Assembly (NCBI GenBank): GCA_947465345.1
Contig: CANHZL010000034.1
Span: 1 to 11,219, forward strand
Origin: Opitutia bacterium
GTDB taxonomy: Bacteria > Verrucomicrobiota > Verrucomicrobiae > Opitutales > UBA953
Reading direction: 5' to 3'
Length of the DNA stretch: 11,219 bases
Below are positions 1 through 7,775 of this stretch, one piece after another. Numbering within the stretch: position 1 is the stretch's first letter; the number at the start of each line of letters is the position of its first letter. Position numbers and translations under genes: made by a program. The notes below the pieces were generated by a model, which was not told where the DNA came from, did not search any database, and was given only the letters and a program-made list of their open reading frames with translations.

Positions 1-1
1 C

Positions 2-1726
2 GGCCATTCCGTCTGGGTCGGGCCGGGCAAGCCCACCGGCAAGGGGCCCGCCCGCTGGTATATTCCCGACCTCGATGATATCTCCAAGGGGCACCGGCCG
101 GAGCCGGTGACGGTCTATGCCCTGATGCACCCGCGCATCCTGAGGCGTATCGGCAACGTCGATTTCAATCCTGATGTGACCGTCAGTGAGCTCGATGTCG
201 TCCTCAAGGCCGGCGAGTCCATCCAGATCGATACCGTGCGTTTCTATCGTTCTCGTCCGGGCGCCAGCCGCGCCCAGAATCCGCTGGCGACGCCCGAGGG
301 ACAGCCTGGCTTGGTGATGCGATGGATCGAGGTAGAAGGTCCGCTCGCGCCTAAGTGGCCCGCCGCACCTTACGCCGTGTTGTTCGATGACCTGTCGCCG
401 AAGCGGGCCATCGGTTCCCCGCTCCGCTATGACATCGAAACAATGGACGCACCTAAAGATGCCGAAAGGCTGCTGCGACGTTTCGTGAAGCAAGCCTATC
501 GCACGCCAGTCTCTCCTCAGGAAGAAGTCCGTTTCCTCCCCCTCATTCTCGGCGCGATGAGGTCGGGCAGTACCTTCGCCGAGGCCATGTTGACCGGCTA
601 CACCGCCGTGCTGTGCTCGCCTTCCTACCTCTACCTGCAGGAGAAGCCTGGCCGACTGGACGACCATGCCTTGGCCGCCCGTCTGGCCTATTTTCTCTGG
701 AATTCCCCTCCGGATGCGCAGCTCCGCACGCTCGCCGCCGCCGGTACCCTGCATGAGTCGAAGGTGTTGCGCGAGCAGACTGAACGCCTGCTCGCCGACC
801 CTCGCTCCGCTCGCTTCGTCGACACCTTCACCGACTACTGGCTCGATCTGCGCAAGGCCGGCGCCAATGACCCGGATAATCTCCTCTATCCGGATTACTA
901 CCTCGACGACCATCTCGTCGAATCGGCCCGGGACGAAAGCCATGCGACTTTCGCTGAACTGATTCGCGCCAATCTGCCTGCGCGCAATATCGTCGACGCA
1001 AATTTCGTTTTCGTGAACGAACGTCTCGCGTCCCTTTATCAGCTGCCGCCCGTGTCCGGGGCGAAGCTCCGAAAGGTGATGCTCCCGAAGGACAGCGTGC
1101 GCGGTGGTTTCATGACGCAAGCCGCCGTCCTCAAGGTCACGGCTAACGGCACCACGACCTCGCCGGTCACGCGCGGAGCCTGGATCATGGAGCGCGTGCT
1201 CGGCCGCAAGCCGCCGCCCCCGCCCGCCAGCGTGCCGGCCGTCGAGCCGGACACCCGCGGTGCGGTCACCATCCGCCAGCAGCTTGATAAGCACCGCAAG
1301 CTGGAGTCCTGCTCTGCTTGTCACACCAAGATCGATCCGCCCGGCTTCGCTCTCGAGAACTTCGATGTTATGGGCGGCTTCCGGGAGCGTTATCGCGCGC
1401 TCGATGGCAAGACCCCGGAGGTCGGCATCGGCAAGAACGGGCAGAAGTATGCGTTCCATAACGCCCTGGCGATTGAGTCCTATGGCGAACTCGACGGAAA
1501 GAAATTCAAGGACATCCGTGAATTCAAGAAGATCGTCGCCGCCGAAGAGCGTCAGCTCGCGCGCAACATCGTCGGCCAGCTGACCGTCTTCGCCACTGGC
1601 TCGCCAGTCGGCTTCTCCGACCGTCCCAAGGTCGAGGCCCTCCTCGATGAGGCGAAAGGCGGCCATTACGGTATCCGTGACCTCGTCCAAGGGCTTGTTT
1701 CCAGCGACCTTTTCCTTAACAAATAA
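2..1726 (+). CDS. DUF1592-family cytochrome-like protein (DUF1595-DUF1592-DUF1588-DUF1585), 5' partial
   Basis: The frame is open from the left edge to TAA at 1724-1726, so 574 residues are visible and the N-terminus is missing. A GTG at 107 could be read as a start, but the frame continues upstream of it with plausible coding sequence, so it is probably internal. Following the known order of this family, the visible part reads as a linker (residues 1-150), a DUF1595 helix region with RLLRRF...AYRTPVS (about 155-217), DUF1592 (about 220-350), DUF1588 with the haem-binding-like motif CSACH followed by [13 protein letters not shown] (CxxCH at nt 1310-1324), and DUF1585 at the C-terminus (about 500-574). 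Full-length relatives usually start with a signal peptide, a cytochrome c domain and DUF1587, which would lie outside the window. Members are exported proteins, common in Planctomycetota and Verrucomicrobiota, with no established reaction; an electron-transfer or oxidative role is inferred only from the CxxCH motifs. The DUF1552 gene follows after 11 bp, so the two are probably one operon. Confidence 0.92.
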   Translation, partial: GHSVWVGPGKPTGKGPARWYIPDLDDISKGHRPEPVTVYALMHPRILRRIGNVDFNPDVTVSELDVVLKAGESIQIDTVRFYRSRPGASRAQNPLATPEGQPGLVMRWIEVEGPLAPKWPAAPYAVLFDDLSPKRAIGSPLRYDIETMDAPKDAERLLRRFVKQAYRTPVSPQEEVRFLPLILGAMRSGSTFAEAMLTGYTAVLCSPSYLYLQEKPGRLDDHALAARLAYFLWNSPPDAQLRTLAAAGTLHESKVLREQTERLLADPRSARFVDTFTDYWLDLRKAGANDPDNLLYPDYYLDDHLVESARDESHATFAELIRANLPARNIVDANFVFVNERLASLYQLPPVSGAKLRKVMLPKDSVRGGFMTQAAVLKVTANGTTTSPVTRGAWIMERVLGRKPPPPPASVPAVEPDTRGAVTIRQQLDKHRKLESCSACHTKIDPPGFALENFDVMGGFRERYRALDGKTPEVGIGKNGQKYAFHNALAIESYGELDGKKFKDIREFKKIVAAEERQLARNIVGQLTVFATGSPVGFSDRPKVEALLDEAKGGHYGIRDLVQGLVSSDLFLNK

Positions 1727-1737
1727 CCTTATACCCC

Positions 1738-3075
1738 ATGTCCTCTTCCCTGAATCCGGCCAACACGCCTTACGTCGCGTTCAAGCGCGCCGTCTCGCGC
1801 CGTCGCTTCCTGGCCGGTACCGGCGTCCTGCTCGCGCTGCCGATGCTCGACGCGATGACCCCGGCCTTCGCCGCCGCCACGCCTTCCGCGACCAAGCCCC
1901 GCCGCATGCTGGGCATCTGCAACAACCTCGGCCTGGTGCCCGAGTACTTCTTCCCGACGGGGAAGGGCAAGGACTACAAGGCCTCGCCTTACCTCGAGCT
2001 CCTGCAGGCTCATCGCAAGGACTTCAGTGTCTTCTCCGGCGTCTCGCATCCGGATGTCGACGGCGGCCACCCGGCGGACAACTGCTTCCTGACCGCGGCC
2101 CCGCACCCGAGCAGCGGCGGCTTCCGTAATACCATCTCCCTCGACCAGTTCATGGCCGAGCGCATCGGTCACCTCACGCGTTTCCCGTCGATGACCTTGG
2201 GCGTGAACTGCGCCCGTGGTTCGCGTAGCCTTTCCTGGACGGCTGGCGGCGTCATGATTCCGACCGAAGAGAAGGCCTCGGAGGTCTTCCGTAAGATGTT
2301 CATGGGCGGTTCCGCTGCCGATGTCCAGGCGCAGGAACGTCGTCTCCAGCTCGGCCAGAGCATCCTGGATGCCGTCGGCGGCCAGGCCGGCGAGCTGCGC
2401 CGTTCTATGGGCGCGCTGGACCGTGATCGCCTCGACCAATATTTCACGAGCGTCCGCGAACTCGAGCAGCGCATGCAGATGTCGAAGGAGTGGGAGAAGA
2501 AGCCCCGTCCGGCGGCCAAGACCTCCGCGCCCCTCGACCCGAGCAGCCCTAAGGAGTACATGGACAAGGTTCGACTGATGTACGACATGGCCCGCCTCTG
2601 TTTCGAGACCGACTCCTCGCGCGCCGTGACCCTGATGCTCGACAGCGTGAACACGCCAGCCCTCGACATCGACCACGTGCATACGACGACCGACGGCTAC
2701 CACAGCCTATCGCACCACGGCAAGTCGGCCAAGAAGCTCTCGCAGCTCAAAGACATCGACAGCATGCACATGCGCCTGCTCGCCAAGCTCATGGAAGACC
2801 TCAAGACATCGAAGGAAGACGGCGCCCCGCTCCTCGACCGCACGATGATCCTCTACGGAAGCAATTTTGGTAACGCGAACGCCCATACGACGACGAACAT
2901 GCCCACGCTCTTTATGGGCGGCGGTTTCAATCACGGCCAGCATCTCGCCTTTGACACCGAACGGAATTATCCGCTGCCGAATCTCTTCGTCTCGATGCTC
3001 CAGCGGATGGGGATTGAGGCGGACAAGTTCGCTTCTTCGACTGGCTCGATGCGTGGCCTGGACCTCGTCGGCTAA
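1738..3075 (+). CDS. DUF1552 family protein with twin-arginine signal
   Basis: This 445-residue protein begins with a twin-arginine signal: SRRRFL at residues 20-25, a hydrophobic stretch to about 40 and a possible cleavage site after AFA (43-45), so it is probably exported folded. The mature part matches DUF1552: [19 protein letters not shown] (55-73), [15 protein letters not shown] (101-115), SLSHHGKS (323-330) and, near the end, an ILYGSN..NANAH segment (371-383) followed by MPTLFMGGG. The last part recalls the sulfatase/alkaline-phosphatase-like fold of the related DUF1501 family, but no enzymatic activity is established. Length is normal for the family. The ATG lies 11 bp after the DUF1592 stop with no Shine-Dalgarno sequence, only a TTATACCCC tract. 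DUF1592-type and DUF1552 genes are commonly neighbours, so a joint envelope function is likely; what it is cannot be read from sequence. The stop is 12 bp from the stop of the converging gene. Confidence 0.93.
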   Translation: MSSSLNPANTPYVAFKRAVSRRRFLAGTGVLLALPMLDAMTPAFAAATPSATKPRRMLGICNNLGLVPEYFFPTGKGKDYKASPYLELLQAHRKDFSVFSGVSHPDVDGGHPADNCFLTAAPHPSSGGFRNTISLDQFMAERIGHLTRFPSMTLGVNCARGSRSLSWTAGGVMIPTEEKASEVFRKMFMGGSAADVQAQERRLQLGQSILDAVGGQAGELRRSMGALDRDRLDQYFTSVRELEQRMQMSKEWEKKPRPAAKTSAPLDPSSPKEYMDKVRLMYDMARLCFETDSSRAVTLMLDSVNTPALDIDHVHTTTDGYHSLSHHGKSAKKLSQLKDIDSMHMRLLAKLMEDLKTSKEDGAPLLDRTMILYGSNFGNANAHTTTNMPTLFMGGGFNHGQHLAFDTERNYPLPNLFVSMLQRMGIEADKFASSTGSMRGLDLVG

Positions 3076-3087
3076 GGCCAGCAGGGC

Positions 3088-5652
3088 TTACTCGTCGTCA
3101 TCGTCGGCTTCCGGGTCGAGTACTAGGCCGAGGGCTTTCAGGCCCTTGCCGTGCGCCCCCATGAACTCGCGCGGGTAGCGTTCGCCCGGCCGGGTTTGCG
3201 CCCAGATTGCGCGGTTCAGCGTGTCGTCGTCGATTCGGTCAGGACCGCTGAAATCCAGCGCCTCGAACTGTGCCGTGAGACGGTCATCGCCGACGGGGAA
3301 GGGCGGCCAGAAGCCTGTCTTCTTGGCGGCGGGCGGCCGCTTCTCGTTGAGTTTCTGCTTCGGCGTGAGCGCTACGTAGGGCGTAAGGTCGGCTTCTGTC
3401 GTGAAGCAGTCTTCCATTGTCGTGGAAGCAGCGACGACCTGGTTCATCGGCGGCATGCCGAGGATGCGACAGATCGTGTGCAGCACCGAGGTCTGGTTAT
3501 AGAATTTGCTGATGAGCGCGCCTTTATTGGCGTAGGGGCTGACGACGAGGCAGAACGAGCGGTGGCCGTCGACATGGTCGCCGCCGGTCTGCGGATCGTC
3601 TTCGTTGACGAAGATGGCCATGTCCTTCCAAAAGCGGCTCTTCGAAAGGCTTTCGATCACGCGTCCCAGCGCGAGGTCGTTGTCGGCGACGTAGGATTTC
3701 GCCGTCAGTTCGTTCGCGGTGTGGTCGTTGGGCAGGTAAATAATCGTCAAGTCAGGGAAGGAGCCTTTCTTTTCAAGTTCGGCGAGGTCCTTCAGGAAGA
3801 CATCGGCGCGCGTCTGGTCGGGGATGGCCATGTCCCATCCTGGGTAGCCGGGGCAGCTGTAGCGACGGAGCGCATCGATGAAGAACGTGGTCGTGAACGA
3901 CGTCTTACCGCCGCCATTCTCGCGATCGGTGAAGAAGTCGTTGTACGTCTTCCCCTGAAGCTTCGTTAGTTTATCCATTTCGCCGTAGTTACGGAAGGAG
4001 CGGCCGTGGAGCAGGGCGTGATCCCAAATGAAGCCGCAGCCTGCGAAGAAGAGTGCATCGCTACCGAAATCATAGGCGCAGCGGAAGCCGACACGGTCCT
4101 TCTCGCGGTAGGGTCCGACGATACCCTGGCTGGCCCACGCGTGGCCGTCCGAGGAGTTCACGCCGTTGCAGTAATAGTTATCCAGGAGCGGCCAGCGTTC
4201 GGCGATGGCGTGGTGGTTCGGGGTGACGTCGCGAGGGAAGAGCACGAGCTTCGGCTCGGCATTGCCGCGGCCGATGTCGCCGAGGACCTGGTCGAAGGTG
4301 CGGTTCTCTTTGATGATGTAGACCACGTGCTTGATCGAAGACGGTTGACCGACCTCGGCTGGCACCGGAACCGGAGCGGCGGCGATTGAATGCGGGCCCT
4401 TGGCGTAGCGGAGGGCATGGGCGAGGTGGGATGCGGCCCGAGCGCGCACGTCGTATGCCGCGACGGTCTTGGCGTCGGTGGGTACTGCGACCTTCTGGAC
4501 GCCGTTGCGGACGTTGGCCACGTAAAGCTGGCCGTCGCGTACGCGCAGGGCGCCCGGATACCAGCCGGAGGGAATCAGCTTTGGTGCAGACTTTGGCGCG
4601 GCGAGATCGAGGCAGGCAATGGCGTTGATGCCAGCGTTGGCAGCATAAAGCGTCTTGCCGTCGGCGGAGAGCGCGAGTCCATCGGTCAACATGCCCCAAG
4701 GGAGTTCGTGGTCCGGCTTGGTATCCAAGGTCTGGGTGACTTTCCGTTTCGTAGTGTCAACTACGCTGACGCTGTCGCCGCCGACGTTGGCGACGAAGAG
4801 GCGCTGGCCAGGCGTATCGAGCAGGACCTCGGACGGATGCAAACCGACCTCGACGCGGCCGACTTCGCTAAGCGACACCCCGTCGACGTTGACGAAACTC
4901 AACGTGCCCCGAAGGGGGATCGTGCGCTTATCCACTGCGACCATCGTGCCGCCGGAGGGCTCGGCAAGGTCATCAGCACCAGGTGCGTTACCGCCGAAGT
5001 TTGATACGTAGGCGGTCTTTCCATCAGCCGAAAGCGCGACGCCGTAGGGGCAGACACCCACAGCGATAGTGCTAACAATTTTTCCCTCGGCTAGGTCGAC
5101 CATCGCGAGCTGGTTAGTCATCGAAAGCGCCACGAGGGCGTGCTTGCCATCGGCCGTGAGGGCGATTCCGAGCGGGTTGACGTTCTTGGCTCCGCCCGAG
5201 ACGTCGATTGACGCTCCCCAGGTAATTTTGCCGGCGCCCGAGACCGTTGCGCGGTAAAGATGGGTCCGGCCGCCGGAGATCAGCACGCTCGCGCCATCCT
5301 TGGTGACGGCGAGGCCGTGCATCGAGCCGCCGGCCTTCACAATCGGGTAGTCGGCTTTCTGGATGAGCTTCATGGTTACGGCATCGAGGCTCGCGAGGAC
5401 GCTGGTGGTCTTCACCAGCAGGATTTTTCCGCCTTGGGCGAATTCGATGGCGAGCAGGCGTCCCGGAACATCCACCAACTGGCCGACGGTATCGAGCTGC
5501 TGACCAGTGTAGACCATCTTGTTGTCGGCCGGTCGTTCGTTCATCCAGGCTTCGTTGCGCACGGGCGCGTGTTCGGAGGCGGTCGGCTTGTCTGCCCCGT
5601 GAAGAATCACGGCAGCAAAAACGGTAAGCAGGGCGGGGTAGGCCGGAGTCAT
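3088..5652 (-). CDS. Exported YVTN-type beta-propeller / phosphoesterase fusion protein
   Basis: An 854-residue two-domain protein. Residues 1-20 form a short Sec-type signal peptide (hydrophobic ALLTVFAAVIL, possible cleavage near HGA). Residues 60-420 carry repeated blades of the YncE/YVTN kind, such as GVALSADGKTAYVSNFGG (204-221), RLFVANVGGDSVSVVDT (284-300) and ALSADGKTLYAANAG (327-341). Residues 440-760 are a phosphoesterase domain of the alkaline phosphatase superfamily (acid phosphatase AcpA / phospholipase C type): HVVYIIKENRTFDQVLGD (442-459) with the E449-N450 metal-site motif, LPNDHTAN (640-647), and NEDDPQTGGDHVDGHRS (683-699) with the usual Asp/His ligands. The key residues look intact, so a hydrolase active on phosphate esters outside the cytoplasm is likely; the substrate is unknown. 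The end is acidic (EADDDDE). It is transcribed opposite to its neighbours. The start chosen is the ATG before the signal peptide; no Shine-Dalgarno sequence is visible. Confidence 0.92.
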   Translation of the reverse strand: MTPAYPALLTVFAAVILHGADKPTASEHAPVRNEAWMNERPADNKMVYTGQQLDTVGQLVDVPGRLLAIEFAQGGKILLVKTTSVLASLDAVTMKLIQKADYPIVKAGGSMHGLAVTKDGASVLISGGRTHLYRATVSGAGKITWGASIDVSGGAKNVNPLGIALTADGKHALVALSMTNQLAMVDLAEGKIVSTIAVGVCPYGVALSADGKTAYVSNFGGNAPGADDLAEPSGGTMVAVDKRTIPLRGTLSFVNVDGVSLSEVGRVEVGLHPSEVLLDTPGQRLFVANVGGDSVSVVDTTKRKVTQTLDTKPDHELPWGMLTDGLALSADGKTLYAANAGINAIACLDLAAPKSAPKLIPSGWYPGALRVRDGQLYVANVRNGVQKVAVPTDAKTVAAYDVRARAASHLAHALRYAKGPHSIAAAPVPVPAEVGQPSSIKHVVYIIKENRTFDQVLGDIGRGNAEPKLVLFPRDVTPNHHAIAERWPLLDNYYCNGVNSSDGHAWASQGIVGPYREKDRVGFRCAYDFGSDALFFAGCGFIWDHALLHGRSFRNYGEMDKLTKLQGKTYNDFFTDRENGGGKTSFTTTFFIDALRRYSCPGYPGWDMAIPDQTRADVFLKDLAELEKKGSFPDLTIIYLPNDHTANELTAKSYVADNDLALGRVIESLSKSRFWKDMAIFVNEDDPQTGGDHVDGHRSFCLVVSPYANKGALISKFYNQTSVLHTICRILGMPPMNQVVAASTTMEDCFTTEADLTPYVALTPKQKLNEKRPPAAKKTGFWPPFPVGDDRLTAQFEALDFSGPDRIDDDTLNRAIWAQTRPGERYPREFMGAHGKGLKALGLVLDPEADDDDE

Positions 5653-5664
5653 GATAAATCACTA

Positions 5665-5707
5665 GGGCACGGACTTGAGGGCGACAAGCCGTGTCCCAGT
5701 TTTATTT
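5665..5707 (+). terminator. Bulged hairpin followed by T-rich tract, terminator-like on + strand
   Basis: GGG-CACGG-a-CTTG (5665-5677) pairs with CAAG-CCGTG-t-CCC (5685-5697): twelve base pairs with one single-base bulge on each arm and a seven-base loop. AGTTTTATTT (5698-5707) follows, so on the + strand this looks like an intrinsic terminator. No + strand gene ends just before it. It would stop antisense transcription running through the 3088-5652 gene before it reaches nagB. On the - strand the same hairpin would lie in the 5' leader of the phosphoesterase gene, 12 bases before its ATG. Both roles are inferred. Confidence 0.5.
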
Positions 5708-5709
5708 GG

Positions 5710-5754
5710 CCGATACCTTCCAAATGCGGCTGGTTCGACGCTTGCTCGTATCGG
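5710..5754. repeat. Spaced inverted repeat upstream of nagB
   Basis: CCGATAC (5710-5716) and GTATCGG (5748-5754) are perfect inverted copies 31 bases apart, in the divergent gap upstream of nagB. They could be paired operator half-sites or a leader stem. Arms of seven bases can occur by chance in a gap of this size, so this is weak. I found no convincing -35/-10 pair for nagB or for the divergent gene here. Confidence 0.25.
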
Positions 5755-5786
5755 GCTGACGGACAGAGTGACGGCATCCCTTTACG

Positions 5787-6527
5787 ATGAAAATTCAGAA
5801 ACACAAAGATGCCGCCGCGATGGGCCAGGCTGCTTCGGCTCAGGGAGCGAAGGTCCTGCGCGACGTATTGGCCAAGAGGGACCGTGCGAACATCATCGTC
5901 GCCACCGGCGCCAGCCAGTTCGAGACGCTAAAGTGCCTCGTCAAGGAGCCGGGTATCGACTGGTCTAAGGTCACCGTCTTCCATCTCGACGAATACGTGG
6001 GCCTCTCGGAAGCCCATGGTGCGAGTTTCCGTAAATACCTGCGCGAGCGCTTCATCAGTCAGCTTCCCGCCCAGCCCGAGTTCGTTCCGGTCGACGGCGA
6101 CGCCAAGGACTTGGGCGCTGAGCTCAAGCGCCTGAACGACCGCATCGCCGCCTGTCCAATTGACCTCTGTTTCGCTGGCATCGGCGAGAATTCCCATCTC
6201 GCCTTCAACGACCCGCCCGCCGACTTCGCCACCGAAATCCCCTACATCGTCGTAAATCTTGATCACGCCTGCCGCCAGCAACAGTTCGGCGAAGGCTGGT
6301 TCCCGACCTTCGATGACGTGCCCAAGCAGGCGATCTCGATGTCCATCCGCCAGATCATGAAGAGCGCCTGCCTGATTCTTTCCGTGCCGGATAAGCGCAA
6401 GGCCTCCGCCGTGAAGGGCACGGTCGAAGGTCCCGTGACGCCGACCTGTCCGGCCTCGATCGTCCAGCAGCACGCTGATTGCACGCTGTACGTCGACGTC
6501 GCCGCCGCCTCGGAACTTGCTCGCTGA
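5787..6527 (+). CDS. nagB: Glucosamine-6-phosphate deaminase family protein (NagB-like)
   Basis: A 246-residue cytoplasmic protein of the glucosamine-6-phosphate isomerase / 6-phosphogluconolactonase fold, close to the usual NagB length. Visible motifs are the phosphate-binding VATGASQ (38-44), HLDEYVGL (66-73) with D68 at the position of the E. coli catalytic base D72, [13 protein letters not shown] (131-143), and [20 protein letters not shown] near the C-terminus. The classical enzyme converts GlcN-6-P to fructose-6-P and ammonia. E. coli NagB has D141, H143 and E148 in the third motif; here they are N135, H137 and D142, so two of the three are changed. Similar GEN.HLAFNDP motifs are, to my recollection, typical of a divergent NagB branch in PVC and Bacteroidota genomes. 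A deaminase role is supported by the nagA gene starting 4 bp downstream, but a different amino-sugar phosphate substrate is possible. The ATG is preceded by a CCCTTT tract rather than a Shine-Dalgarno sequence. Confidence 0.87.
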   Translation: MKIQKHKDAAAMGQAASAQGAKVLRDVLAKRDRANIIVATGASQFETLKCLVKEPGIDWSKVTVFHLDEYVGLSEAHGASFRKYLRERFISQLPAQPEFVPVDGDAKDLGAELKRLNDRIAACPIDLCFAGIGENSHLAFNDPPADFATEIPYIVVNLDHACRQQQFGEGWFPTFDDVPKQAISMSIRQIMKSACLILSVPDKRKASAVKGTVEGPVTPTCPASIVQQHADCTLYVDVAAASELAR

Positions 6528-6531
6528 TCCC

Positions 6532-7689
6532 GTGTCCGCTCCCTCGCCTCAGCGCATCCTCGGCCGCGAGCCCTCGACGGGCAGGGGTATCGCGGTCACG
6601 ACCGAAGGCGGTACGATCAAGGCGATCGAGTTCATCGAGCATGGCGAGAAGCAGTGGCTCAGCAGCGGCTTCGTAGACCTGCAGGTCAACGGCTATGCCG
6701 GCCATGACCTCAACGCCCTTACGCTCGAGGTCGCGACCGTACGGAGCCTTTGCCAGGCGATGCTCAAGGTCGGCGTCACGACTTTCCTCCCGACGCTCAT
6801 CACCGCGCCGGAAGTCCGTCTCATCGCAGCCCTCCGAACCATCCGTGAGGCGTGCGCCCAGCATCCTGACGTCGCCGCGATGGTCGCCGGCATCCATGTC
6901 GAGGGGCCGCACATCGCTCCGGAGGACGGTCCGCGCGGCGCGCACCCCGCCGCGGATGTGCGTCCGCCTTCCCTTGGCGAGTTCGATCGTTGCCAGCAGG
7001 CCGCCGGCGGCCTGATCAAGCTTGTCACGGTGTCACCGCATTGGTCCGAGGCTCCGGCCTACATTCGTCATCTCGTGAAGTCCGGCGTCACCGTCTCGCT
7101 TGGTCATACTTCCGCCGATGCCGGCCAGATCGCCGCCGCCGTCGATGCTGGTGCGAGCCTCTCGACGCACCTCGGCAACGGCTCGCACGCGATGATGAAC
7201 CGCCGCCACAATCATCTGTGGCCGCAGTTGGCGGAGGATCGCCTGACCGCCATGTTCATCGCTGACGGGCATCACCTCACGTCCGCCCAATTGAAGACCA
7301 TGCTCCGGGCCAAGGGTCCGGGCCGAGCGCTCGTCGTCTCCGATACCGTAGCGCTCGGCGGCCTGCCGGCCGGCAAGTACCAGACCCCCATCGGTGGTAA
7401 GGTCGAATTAAAGGCCGACGGTTTCCTGGTGATCGACGACGGTACCGGGAATTATCTCGCCGGAGCGGCTCTACCGCTGACGGCGGCGATTCCTGTGCTC
7501 GTGAATCAGGTCGGGCTCACCTTCGGCGAAGCCGTCACCCTGATGACCTCAGCGCCGGGCCGGATCGTCGGGGGCAGGGGAGTAATGGCTGTCGGCCAGC
7601 CCGCTGATCTGGTCAGCTTCCGCTGGGAGCCTGAGCAGCCCGGACTGGAAATCGCCGGGGTCTGGTTGCGCGGTGCCCGCATGGGCTGA
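6532..7689 (+). CDS. nagA: N-acetylglucosamine-6-phosphate deacetylase (NagA-like amidohydrolase)
   Basis: A 385-residue amidohydrolase of the NagA type, which removes acetate from GlcNAc-6-P to give GlcN-6-P, the substrate of the adjacent NagB. Motifs in order: GFVDLQVNGYAGHDLN (46-61), the family's replacement of the usual HxH; IHVEGPHIAPEDGPRGAHP (121-139) with metal ligand E124; LGHTSADAG (190-198) with H192; STHLGNGSHAMMNRR (211-225) with H213; IADGHHL (243-249); and VVSDTVALGG (268-277) with the catalytic D271. All principal metal and catalytic positions are kept. The insertion GPRGAHPAADVRPP and the block RHNHLWPQLAEDRL differ from the E. coli enzyme and point to a PVC-type subfamily. 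I chose GTG at 6532, four bases after the nagB stop; a TTG at 6517, overlapping nagB, is in frame and would add five residues. The tight spacing implies translational coupling. No kinase, transporter or regulator gene for the pathway is visible nearby. Confidence 0.9.
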   Translation: MSAPSPQRILGREPSTGRGIAVTTEGGTIKAIEFIEHGEKQWLSSGFVDLQVNGYAGHDLNALTLEVATVRSLCQAMLKVGVTTFLPTLITAPEVRLIAALRTIREACAQHPDVAAMVAGIHVEGPHIAPEDGPRGAHPAADVRPPSLGEFDRCQQAAGGLIKLVTVSPHWSEAPAYIRHLVKSGVTVSLGHTSADAGQIAAAVDAGASLSTHLGNGSHAMMNRRHNHLWPQLAEDRLTAMFIADGHHLTSAQLKTMLRAKGPGRALVVSDTVALGGLPAGKYQTPIGGKVELKADGFLVIDDGTGNYLAGAALPLTAAIPVLVNQVGLTFGEAVTLMTSAPGRIVGGRGVMAVGQPADLVSFRWEPEQPGLEIAGVWLRGARMG

Positions 7690-7696
7690 GGCCCTG

Positions 7697-7729
7697 TCGG
7701 CGGGCATCGAAAAAATCGATATCCGCCGA
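7697..7729 (+). terminator. Hairpin downstream of nagA, possible terminator
   Basis: TCGGCGG (7697-7703) pairs with CCGCCGA (7723-7729); inside it, after a G.U pair and one C.A mismatch, ATCGA (7706-7710) pairs with TCGAT (7716-7720) around a five-A loop. It starts eight bases after the nagA stop and lies 46 bases before the DUF2339 start. No T-run follows directly, so it would be a non-classical terminator or an mRNA 3'-end stabiliser. The remaining bases to 7775 show no clear promoter. Confidence 0.45.
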
Positions 7730-7775
7730 TGGAGCTAGTTCTCGCATCAGGGCGTTTTTCGGTCAGATTCCCTTC

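Noticed and set aside
107..1726. GTG at 107 as the true start of the DUF1592 gene
   Set aside because: The frame stays open to the window edge with plausible coding sequence, and the family normally has a signal peptide and further domains upstream.
1729..2703. 324-residue open frame on the - strand opposite the DUF1552 gene
   Set aside because: It is a mirror frame of a recognised gene, rich in R, G, H and V, with no motif; the + strand product has a Tat signal and family motifs.
3131..3150. Small inverted repeat AGGGC/GCCCT near the end of the phosphoesterase gene, as a terminator for the convergent pair
   Set aside because: Only five base pairs, inside coding sequence, and without a T-run on either side.
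3151..3969. 272-residue and other + strand open frames (also 4390-5004) opposite the phosphoesterase gene
   Set aside because: They are shadows in GC-rich sequence without recognisable domains, while the - strand frame contains the complete phosphoesterase motifs.
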